DNA of 30,136 bases, taken from positions 1-30,136 of the IMG/VR virus record IMGVR_UViG_3300017782_000123. One strand, 5' to 3'. The DNA comes from a virus. Position numbers and translations under genes: made by a program. The notes under the pieces are model-generated. The model made no database searches. It saw nothing but the letters and a program-made list of their open reading frames with translations, and was not told where the DNA came from. How positions within the stretch are numbered: position 1 is the stretch's first letter; every line of letters begins with the position of its first letter. Below are positions 23,235 to 30,136 of this stretch, piece after piece.

Positions 23235-23242
23235 TACTTATC
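23235..23242 (-). promoter_or_regulatory. Late-type element upstream of the 882-aa fibre gene
   Basis: GATAAGTA on the minus strand, 28 bases before the ATG at 23206; two mismatches to TATAAATA. Unlike most other genes here it leaves room for a leader, which contains AGGGGAAAGGGA. Confidence 0.35.
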
Positions 23243-23277
23243 ATTAAAATTATTTTTTTCCAACAGTTTCATTACAA

Positions 23278-25347
23278 TTATATAACTTTCATTGCGGTTC
23301 CAGTTATCATTATTTTGGTGTACTGTTTGACATTAATTTTCAGCAAATAATACCCATTAGAGATCACACAATCAACATTATTGATCGGATCAATACCAGT
23401 TGTAGCATTACCGTATACAGTACCTCCTATATTCACACCATCACACACATACTCAGCATTTATGGTTGATGTACCGGTTGCATTTGTCGTGAGTATATAA
23501 AATTTTACAGATTGATAATCCGTTGTGAATGTTTGTTGTAATTTGTCGTTTGATGTATTTTGTAGATTTTCCTTTCTCCAGATGTTATCAACTTTATAAA
23601 TTTGCTCTGTATTGCTGATAATCTTATGTTGTGTATGTTCACCGGTGATATTTAAATCAACTGCTACTATATTACCATTTGCATTTATATCTCTAGTGTA
23701 TATAGTTCTCCATCTCCGGCTCAAGCTACCCAAATCATATGTATTTGTCGGATATGGTAATATATCTGAACCAACATCTGCGTGAAATATGATCTCATCT
23801 ACTTGGTCATCTCCGAGATTTATCTGACCAGCTTGACCTCCAAACCCGAAGTATGCATGACCATCAACAACAATACTACCCTTAATATAAACATCTTGAT
23901 CAATCATCACATCACTCAACAAATGTGTATTGCTAGTGACACTCAACTCACCTGTCAATGTTGTATCACCAACAACATTCAGTCCACTCACTGCACTCAC
24001 ATGTCCGGTAAATGTACCATCACCACTAACACTTAAATTATTATCTACAAATATATCATTTGTGGCGCTAACGTCTTGTACATACAGCTCACGCCACTGT
24101 TGTGTGCTTGTACCCAAATCAAACATTATATTATTGTCAGGTATGATATTACTATCTACATCAGCTCGGAACACGACGTTATCGGTATTAGTATCACCTA
24201 CATATATGTTACCATCGACACCAGCGCTCAAGTACGCATTGCCATCAACATACAAGTCACCACAGACACTCAGATCGTCGTGTAATGTTGTGAACTCTCT
24301 GACATCTAGCGTGCCACTCAATGTGGTGTTACCACTGACTGTTGTGTTACTAGTTACAAATAAATTTGAATGTAACTGTGTGTCGAGCTCCACATTTAGA
24401 GTATCATACACATATGTTGCATCATCAACATCCAATGTGCCACTGAGCACCGTGTCGCCACCAACTGTTGTGTGACCACTCACATACATATCATCATGTA
24501 GTGTTGCGGTCCGTTTGACATCTAACGTATCATTTATGTTTGTAGCGTTATCAACATCCAGTGTGCCACTCAACACTGTGTCGCCACCAACTGTTGTGTG
24601 ACCACTCACATGTAAATTAGTACCAATTGTACCATTAGCACTTACATGCAAATCATTACCAACAAAAATATCACTACTTGCACTAATATCATGTACAAAT
24701 AATTCACGCCACTGCTGTGCGATTGTTCCTAAATCAAATGTTGTGTCATGATTTGGTATAAAATTGCTGCTCACATCCGCAACGAACACTATATTATCAT
24801 CGCTCGTAGCACCCACATATACAACCTTAGGATACACTCCTTCAACAGCTAACCAAACATCACCATCCACTCGAAGGTTACCCATCACGTGTGCATCGTT
24901 CTCGACATACATGGCCGCACTCAAATATGTGTGCCCATCAACACTCAAGCTACCTTCTAGGTCTGTATTGTTAACAACATTTAACTCTCCAGAAATACCT
25001 ATACTACCTGTCACAATATCACCAGAAACATTTACATATGTATTCCTGTTATATTCCGTGTCAATTGTGGCACTTTCAGTGTTTATCCAGCTATACATGC
25101 CGTCCCAACCAGGAGCAGATGAAGCAACTTGATCATGTGTGTTGTTCCATGCGTTGGTTGAAACAGGCGGTACACCTTGTGTGCTTATTAGATCATATAA
25201 ATCTACACCAGCACTCAAGTATCTACCTCCAGAGTTTAGCGTGAAATAATTCGCGGTTATTCGACCATCACTATCCAATACCTGGTGCCTACCAGTACCC
25301 ACACTCAATCCATTTTTTATATTAAAATTATTATCTTCAACTGTCAT
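23278..25347 (-). CDS. Fibre protein with tandem VSGHTTVGGDTVLSGTL repeats
   Basis: A fibre of 689 aa from the ATG at 25347 (692 from a GTG at 25356). The N-terminal anchor FNIKNGLSVGTGRHQVLD and LSAGVDLYDLI resembles the neighbours. The middle (about residues 190-400) is a beta-helical array of short units such as VSGHTTVGGDTVLSGTLDVD, repeated every 42 residues and then degenerating. Segments with FDLGTIAQQWRELFVHDISA, FDLGTSTQQWRELYVQDVSA and YDLGSLSRRWRTIYTRDINA are three copies of a motif common in environmental phage fibres. The last 110 residues (about YQSVKFYILTTNATGTS onward) form a beta-sandwich-like tip also hinted at in two other fibres here. AGGGGA stands 11 bases before the ATG, and a late-type element stands upstream. 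Confidence 0.8.
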   Translation of the reverse strand: MTVEDNNFNIKNGLSVGTGRHQVLDSDGRITANYFTLNSGGRYLSAGVDLYDLISTQGVPPVSTNAWNNTHDQVASSAPGWDGMYSWINTESATIDTEYNRNTYVNVSGDIVTGSIGISGELNVVNNTDLEGSLSVDGHTYLSAAMYVENDAHVMGNLRVDGDVWLAVEGVYPKVVYVGATSDDNIVFVADVSSNFIPNHDTTFDLGTIAQQWRELFVHDISASSDIFVGNDLHVSANGTIGTNLHVSGHTTVGGDTVLSGTLDVDNATNINDTLDVKRTATLHDDMYVSGHTTVGGDTVLSGTLDVDDATYVYDTLNVELDTQLHSNLFVTSNTTVSGNTTLSGTLDVREFTTLHDDLSVCGDLYVDGNAYLSAGVDGNIYVGDTNTDNVVFRADVDSNIIPDNNIMFDLGTSTQQWRELYVQDVSATNDIFVDNNLSVSGDGTFTGHVSAVSGLNVVGDTTLTGELSVTSNTHLLSDVMIDQDVYIKGSIVVDGHAYFGFGGQAGQINLGDDQVDEIIFHADVGSDILPYPTNTYDLGSLSRRWRTIYTRDINANGNIVAVDLNITGEHTQHKIISNTEQIYKVDNIWRKENLQNTSNDKLQQTFTTDYQSVKFYILTTNATGTSTINAEYVCDGVNIGGTVYGNATTGIDPINNVDCVISNGYYLLKINVKQYTKIMITGTAMKVI
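24425..24611. repeat. 61-bp tandem-type repeat in the fibre gene
   Basis: Copies at 24425-24485 and 24551-24611, 126 bases (42 codons) apart, encode the VSGHTTVGGDTVLSGTLDVD unit. Only a few bases differ. Confidence 0.75.
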
Positions 25348-25369
25348 TAGGTTCACTGTCCCCTAATAT

Positions 25370-25377
25370 TATTTAGT
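25370..25377 (-). promoter_or_regulatory. Late-type element upstream of the 689-aa fibre gene
   Basis: ACTAAATA on the minus strand lies 22 bases before the ATG at 25347 and directly downstream of a terminator, so a new transcript must start here. The same CTAAATA core occurs in front of the EF-hand gene. Confidence 0.5.
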
Positions 25378-25402
25378 CGCGCATACAGCTTAAAACGTAC
25401 AC

Positions 25403-25437
25403 AAAAAAAAGACCGGTCAATTAAGACCGGTCTTTTT
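25403..25437 (-). terminator. Strong bidirectional intrinsic terminator
   Basis: A perfect stem GACCGGTC (25411-25418 and 25425-25432) with the loop AATTAA, flanked by A8 on the left and T5 on the right. On the minus strand it reads as a hairpin followed by eight T, and it ends the transcript of the 641-aa fibre gene. Confidence 0.92.
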
Positions 25438-25458
25438 AAAGCATTGTTTGGTTATCGT

Positions 25459-27384
25459 TTAGTTGTAATAACCGGTACCGAACACTGTCACTGCAGCTCC
25501 ATCTGTTCCTGTGACTGTGATACCAATGGTGCCATTCTCCGCAGCGATGTCAATATCATCGATTTGTGCTGTCCCTACATCAACCTGACCATATGCAGTA
25601 CCATCCAGCACTCCGGCTTCTGACTGAGCGACCAACAATTCAATAACTGACTTGCCTGTGGCTCCATTATCGACCGATATGATAAACTTAGCGGCATTAA
25701 GATTTGCTACTGATAATGTTTCTGTATAGCTAGCTGCTGCACCTGCTGCAACTGCAGCTCCAACATACACATACTGCTCGCTGCTCGCTGTGGTACCAGC
25801 GCCACTGAGTGCTACTGTGTTGTTGATGGTGGTTTTACCGTCAATCTCAACTGTCCCACTGATTGTGTTTGCACTACCTGTGGAAGTGATATTACCGCTG
25901 ACTGACAATGTGTTTAATTTGGTGTTACCATCAATATCTGCATCACCATCAATATCAACACCTTTGGCACTCAATGTACCACTGGTGACAACATCACCGG
26001 AGGATTGTGTTATTTTAAGTTTTTCTACTCCAGCATCATCCGTACTGATTACAAAATCACCACTGAGACTTGTTGTTCCGTTGATGTCTACATCACCATT
26101 TGTAAAGAGATTACCTGTGGATTGCTGTACTGTGAATTTATTAACTCCGATCGCCAACTGTGTGCCATTGAATGTCAAGTTAGCACTGTCCTCAATTGCT
26201 CCACCTGTACCTGCAAGAACAATTCTGGTGTCAGTAAGATCTTCTATAATCGCGCTAGCGAGTGTAGATTCACCATCAACATGTAAGGTGGTTCCAGCAC
26301 TAACCTCTTTAACAAACGTGGCAGCACCATTGGCGGTCAATGTTGAGCTGAACAGCGATGTTCCACTTACTTCAAGGTTTGTGTTTAAATCTGTTAATGT
26401 ACCATCAACTTTCAAACTACCACCGAGTGTTGTTTGTTTGTCACCAACAACAGTCAATGTGTCGTTCAGTATAGTTGTGCCTTGAATCTCAAGAAAACTA
26501 GATGCACTTAAACCACCAGTGACGTTTACTGATTTGTTGAAATCAAATTCTGATTTGGTAGCATCATATAATATACTAGCGACAGATGAACTTCCGAGAT
26601 CGATCTCAATACCAGCACCATCACCATTCACGGAATCTAACGCTCCTTTGTTGAGTACAATTGTTTTGTCATCAACTTCTAGTGTTGTACTGTTGATTGT
26701 GGTTGTTACACCATCAACCTGAAAATCACCTCTGATTATAACCTTACCAGCTACATCACCATCGTTTTTAGGATCAATGTAAAATGTGTTAGCAGCACTT
26801 AATGTTGCCGAACCGGATGTAAATCCATCACCACTTAACGTGAGGTTTGTGAAGATTGGACTGTCATAACCTTGTACTCCGAGAGCCTCAATTGTAGACC
26901 ACTTACCATTAGATACCCAGTCAGTACCATCATACAAAGCACTACCGTTGTTCTGTGTACGAATTTGTATACTTCCTTGATATGGAGCTTCTAAATCACC
27001 AGCCTCATCTGTTTGCGCTAGACTTGGAATTGTAACTGCTCCGTTAGCGGAGGCTGGTACTGTGTCCCAATCGATGGCAGATCCACCTTGTGTGGGTTCT
27101 CCGAATGTAGATTGCAATCCACCAGCTTCTGCAAGTGCACGTACTGTTAATGTATCATCAGGTGTGATTGAACCACCAGCAACAACTGTTTCTCTGATGG
27201 AATCAATTCCATCACCAATGAACATGCTCAGATCTCTACCACCTGACAATATTGGTCCCCAGGCATCAATCGCTGGGTCTGCGCTAAGGTATGTACCGTC
27301 TCCGATCTGAACAGTGTTTCCGAACAACCCGCTCTGACCGACGGTGATCGTGTCTTTTACTTTGAAGTGTTTATTAAGTGCCAT
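25459..27384 (-). CDS. Structural fibre-like protein with 'TTTINSTTLEVDD' array
   Basis: A 641-aa virion protein. The N-terminus HFKVKDTITVGQSG with ILSGGRDLSMFI is the shared anchor. Residues about 205-265 carry VIIRGDFQVDGVTTTINST, LEVDDKTIVLNKG and GAGIEIDLG, a block typical of structural proteins in environmental T4-like phages. A long array of degenerate units (SGTSLFSSTLTANGAATF, DINGTTSLSGDFVI, DIDGDADIDGNTKL) makes a predicted beta-helix. The C-terminal 105 residues (EQYVYVGAAVAAGAA to FGTGYYN) form a separate Ala-rich beta domain. Codon use is visibly more GC-rich and alanine-rich than its neighbours. It is a single-gene transcript: CATAAGTA stands five bases before the ATG and a strong terminator follows the stop. 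It is probably the most highly expressed fibre component. Confidence 0.8.
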   Translation of the reverse strand: MALNKHFKVKDTITVGQSGLFGNTVQIGDGTYLSADPAIDAWGPILSGGRDLSMFIGDGIDSIRETVVAGGSITPDDTLTVRALAEAGGLQSTFGEPTQGGSAIDWDTVPASANGAVTIPSLAQTDEAGDLEAPYQGSIQIRTQNNGSALYDGTDWVSNGKWSTIEALGVQGYDSPIFTNLTLSGDGFTSGSATLSAANTFYIDPKNDGDVAGKVIIRGDFQVDGVTTTINSTTLEVDDKTIVLNKGALDSVNGDGAGIEIDLGSSSVASILYDATKSEFDFNKSVNVTGGLSASSFLEIQGTTILNDTLTVVGDKQTTLGGSLKVDGTLTDLNTNLEVSGTSLFSSTLTANGAATFVKEVSAGTTLHVDGESTLASAIIEDLTDTRIVLAGTGGAIEDSANLTFNGTQLAIGVNKFTVQQSTGNLFTNGDVDINGTTSLSGDFVISTDDAGVEKLKITQSSGDVVTSGTLSAKGVDIDGDADIDGNTKLNTLSVSGNITSTGSANTISGTVEIDGKTTINNTVALSGAGTTASSEQYVYVGAAVAAGAAASYTETLSVANLNAAKFIISVDNGATGKSVIELLVAQSEAGVLDGTAYGQVDVGTAQIDDIDIAAENGTIGITVTGTDGAAVTVFGTGYYN

Positions 27385-27389
27385 AATAA

Positions 27390-27397
27390 TACTTATG
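27390..27397 (-). promoter_or_regulatory. Late-type promoter for the 641-aa fibre gene
   Basis: CATAAGTA on the minus strand, exactly five bases before the ATG at 27384. It has two mismatches to TATAAATA but the same spacing as the EF-hand and coiled-coil genes. Confidence 0.5.
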
Positions 27398-27436
27398 CAA
27401 GTCTATATGTAATTTGATATATTTTCAGTACATTTA

Positions 27437-30136
27437 TCAGAATAGGTTGGTTCGATTACCTTTAAATGTACACACAGCTTGTGGTGGACGTGATTTGTAT
27501 GCATGATCGTCTGGTAGCTTGTGCTCTAATCCCCACTTCCACGCTAAATATCCTTCCGTGTGCACTCTCTGGTAGTCTTCCAAAACTATAAATTCTGCTA
27601 AATAGCCGTCCGTAAATTGTGAACCTAACCAGTTTGCATTTAATCTGAACATATGCTCTGCTGTTTTTGGAAACTCATAATCACTCTCACCGGTAGCAAC
27701 TAACATACCATTCAAATATATCTTGACACTATTATTAACTGGATTCATCTCCATCTCAAATATATTCCATTGATTGGTTAAGTCGGTGTCACTGAAGCTT
27801 TTAGTCAATGGATATGGTCCATTGCCCAGCTCATTTTCCTTCATCCAAACTTTACCAAAAAACTCATCATTATCTCCCGGTACGATAGCTAGATTCATAC
27901 CTGTTGATTGTTCAAACCAGATCATATAATCATGAAAGTTGTTAACACCTGTTGGTTTGAAAACGAGATACCAAACAACAGGATCATTATTCCACTTATC
28001 TCTAGAATCATTAGAGTCATAAGCTGATTCTAAATAATCACTATCTCCGGTGAATTTAAATACATTCTTGTCATTGAGCAATTCATTACCACTGGTAATA
28101 TACTGCGGTTCTGCTCCTGCATTAGTCCACATATATAAGTCCGTTTTACCACTATTGTTCCATCTAGTGAATGTACCGGAGTTATCAACATCAACTTTAG
28201 TACTATCAGCTGCATCTAACCAAGTGAATGGCTGAGAGCTCAATGCTGCTGGTGACCATAATGTTTGGTCATTTGGTATCTCTTTAAATAACAATTCACA
28301 CTCATTTGTTTGTTGATTTAAATTGACTTCAAACTCAACGAATGGATCATTAGTTGTGTGATTAATACAGTATTCAACTAATGTTGCTTTGTTACCATTT
28401 GTTATCACGCTCACTTCTGTAAACATTATCTCACCAGCACTCTCCACCTCAATTGAATATTTTGCGGTTTTGTATCTTGTAATATCAATCGCATCAAGAG
28501 TTGCACCATCAATTAAATTGGTTCTATAAAATAATGTATTTGGTTTTGAGTTAACTACCACCCAATCACTCACACTCAAGCCATCATTCTTAGCTAATAC
28601 GTAAACTGTATTAGTAGCAGCTATTATAACCGTATCACCTAAGTTTATTGCTCCTGATGTATGTTCATCGTTAATGTACGATTCAAGGCTAGGTTCATAT
28701 GTTAATGTTGAGTTATCGAAATTACTAATTGTATATTGATATAGCGTCTCAACTTTATCTGTCAAAACTTCCGTTTCACCGGTCAATCTAACTGTATGTG
28801 TATATGAATCATTCCAGTTCGCACTAGCATCTGAAACAGATGTTAATACCTCCTGCACACCATCTAGATCGTCTGATGTTAATACAAGATCTCCTAATAC
28901 CAAACTCTCAGTATATACATTATTCCATGTGTTGTTGATGCTTCCTAAATTTCGTGTTGCAGACTGTAGTGGGTAGATGTCACTATCAACAGGGGCTTGA
29001 AACATTATTATATTGTCTGCAGATTCACCAACGTTAACTACATCACCAATACCCGCCAACAACCACACATTACCATCAACACGCAAATCACCTTTGATGT
29101 AAACATTATCTTCAGCGGTAACACCAGTGTTAAATGTTGTATGACCGTCTATGTATAACTCACTGCTCAACATCGTAACACCAGTTATTACAACATCATC
29201 AGTAACACAAAGACTACCTGTTATCGTATCACCACTCAAATTAACAAATGATGTTCTGTTATAATCTGTATTGTTTGTAGCACTATCACTACTCACAAAA
29301 CTGTAAACACTATCCCACAACCCACTATTAGCGTTTACACTTATATATGTTTGATCATGATTATATAAATCATTGCTTGTAACTACCATTGAACCTCTGT
29401 TCCATATCTCTCGGTTGGCGAATCCGTATATATTCCATGTTGAGTTTGGTTCAGGTGAGATTATTATTTCAATGGTAGTATCATTTGCAGTATATGTATA
29501 TTCAAATATTTGACCATCACTTTGATTGTTACTAAATTCGTTTTGATTTACAGGTAATATTTGTGTGCTTGTGGTACTAGAAATTACAGCATTCTTTGGA
29601 ACATTATCTGTGTCCCATGCTTGTGAGAATAATATAAACGCATACTGCTTACCAATTGTCAATCCATGTAGTATTATTCTCTGTTCATCGACTACATACC
29701 TGTAATTATCATCTAATATGTTTGAAATGAATCCACTAGTGGTTGTCGTTTCTGTTGTATTGGATATCCCAGTTGCATTTGTTATCTCCCAATTAACATC
29801 ACTTGTCGATTCTTTACTGAAAGTAACATCGTTGATGTTAACATCCGAATCACCATTTACATTAATCGCATGCGTATAAACATAAGCGCGGGAAACATCT
29901 GTAGAGTCATCGTTTATTAAATTACGTGTGCGTGGGGATGTTACTACAGCTAATGGATCGTCAACCTCTGTGAGTCGTAATATATCTGTTGTCGTTGTAC
30001 CATCTACTCTTAAATCACCATCAATGATATCATATCCACTCAATTCACGTACCTTGATGTCGATGACGTCAACAACACTACTCAGAGCTGTGATGCTCGT
30101 GAACACAGCTGTTGTTCCTGATAGATGGCCTGTTAT
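27437..30136 (-). CDS. Fibre/adhesin with a C-terminal LamG-like lectin domain (5' end off the window)
   Basis: At least 899 aa; the frame is open to the right edge. A GTG at 30106 could start it, but the ten codons before it (ITGHLSGTTA) look like fibre sequence, so the true start is probably outside. The middle holds LYIDGHTTFNTGVTAEDN and LRVDGNVWLLAGIGDVVNVG units and a NLGSINNTWNNVYTESL motif like those in the 689-aa fibre. From about residue 627 (numbered from the GTG) to the end lies a concanavalin A/LamG-like domain: FTWLDAADSTKVD, VFKFTGDSDYLES, VKIYLNGMLVATGE and the family's closing signature EGYLAWKWGLEHKLPDDHAY. Such domains bind glycans, so this is a likely receptor-binding protein. 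Confidence 0.82.
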   Translation of the reverse strand: MTGHLSGTTAVFTSITALSSVVDVIDIKVRELSGYDIIDGDLRVDGTTTTDILRLTEVDDPLAVVTSPRTRNLINDDSTDVSRAYVYTHAINVNGDSDVNINDVTFSKESTSDVNWEITNATGISNTTETTTTSGFISNILDDNYRYVVDEQRIILHGLTIGKQYAFILFSQAWDTDNVPKNAVISSTTSTQILPVNQNEFSNNQSDGQIFEYTYTANDTTIEIIISPEPNSTWNIYGFANREIWNRGSMVVTSNDLYNHDQTYISVNANSGLWDSVYSFVSSDSATNNTDYNRTSFVNLSGDTITGSLCVTDDVVITGVTMLSSELYIDGHTTFNTGVTAEDNVYIKGDLRVDGNVWLLAGIGDVVNVGESADNIIMFQAPVDSDIYPLQSATRNLGSINNTWNNVYTESLVLGDLVLTSDDLDGVQEVLTSVSDASANWNDSYTHTVRLTGETEVLTDKVETLYQYTISNFDNSTLTYEPSLESYINDEHTSGAINLGDTVIIAATNTVYVLAKNDGLSVSDWVVVNSKPNTLFYRTNLIDGATLDAIDITRYKTAKYSIEVESAGEIMFTEVSVITNGNKATLVEYCINHTTNDPFVEFEVNLNQQTNECELLFKEIPNDQTLWSPAALSSQPFTWLDAADSTKVDVDNSGTFTRWNNSGKTDLYMWTNAGAEPQYITSGNELLNDKNVFKFTGDSDYLESAYDSNDSRDKWNNDPVVWYLVFKPTGVNNFHDYMIWFEQSTGMNLAIVPGDNDEFFGKVWMKENELGNGPYPLTKSFSDTDLTNQWNIFEMEMNPVNNSVKIYLNGMLVATGESDYEFPKTAEHMFRLNANWLGSQFTDGYLAEFIVLEDYQRVHTEGYLAWKWGLEHKLPDDHAYKSRPPQAVCTFKGNRTNLF

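Noticed and set aside
23930-24475. 181-aa open frame antisense to the 689-aa fibre gene
   Set aside because: Same explanation: a shadow of Thr/Ser/Val-rich repeats.
21300-24611. CRISPR-like regularly spaced repeats
   Set aside because: Repeats are long, lie in frame inside fibre genes and encode protein modules; spacers are coding too.
25790-26485. 231-aa open frame antisense to the 641-aa fibre gene
   Set aside because: Low-complexity Val/Ser/Pro/Leu sequence is the shadow of the repetitive fibre codons; there is no ribosome site or promoter.

Overview
The window is a piece of a T4-like (myovirus) phage genome. The proof is a head-gene block on the minus strand: gp4-like head-completion protein, gp21 prohead protease, a 53-aa gp67-like core peptide, gp22 scaffold and gp23 major capsid protein, read in that order from about 12.95 kb down to 9.2 kb. 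T4-type late-promoter octamers (NATAAATA) lie in front of many genes. The host cannot be read from the sequence. The gene style (long modular fibres, SNase, MazZ-like and P-loop enzymes) resembles environmental, probably marine, relatives of T4; that is inference.

Layout. 1-2.5 kb: small unrecognised plus-strand genes, one with a perfect EF-hand loop between two membrane segments, and a minus-strand holin-like membrane protein. 2.5-5.0 kb (minus): a full-length ClpC-type AAA+ unfoldase that keeps the VGF tripeptide used to dock ClpP. 5.07-9.09 kb (plus): a tight block encoding a DpdA/TGT-like transglycosylase, a PurN-fold formyltransferase (DpdN candidate), an unknown protein, a small membrane protein, a MazZ-like dNTP pyrophosphohydrolase, a P-loop kinase-like protein and the preQ0 reductase QueF. 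9.19-14.28 kb (minus): the capsid and neck block, with start and stop codons overlapping at most joints. 14.28 kb to the right edge (minus): about 16 kb of seven fibre/adhesin genes, two of which end in or contain recognisable glycan-binding-type domains (F5/8 discoidin, LamG-like). The last one runs off the window.

How it fits together. QueF makes preQ1 from preQ0, DpdA would exchange guanine in DNA for the deazaguanine, and the formyltransferase would cap the aminomethyl group. The predicted product is 7-(formylamino)methyl-7-deazaguanine in phage DNA, a restriction-evasion modification. preQ0 synthesis genes (folE, queD, queE, queC) are not in this window, so preQ0 must come from the host or from elsewhere in the genome. 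The head block builds the prohead (gp22 and gp67-like core, gp21 protease, gp23 shell), and gp4 and gp13-like proteins finish it. The fibre block supplies host-recognition proteins with repeated, recombinogenic modules.

Regulation. Both sigma70-like and T4-late-like promoters repeatedly sit so close to the start codon that transcripts should be leaderless or nearly so. This is the most systematic unexplained pattern in the window. No tRNA, CRISPR array, insertion sequence or integrase was seen, and no gap longer than 300 bases lacks a gene.
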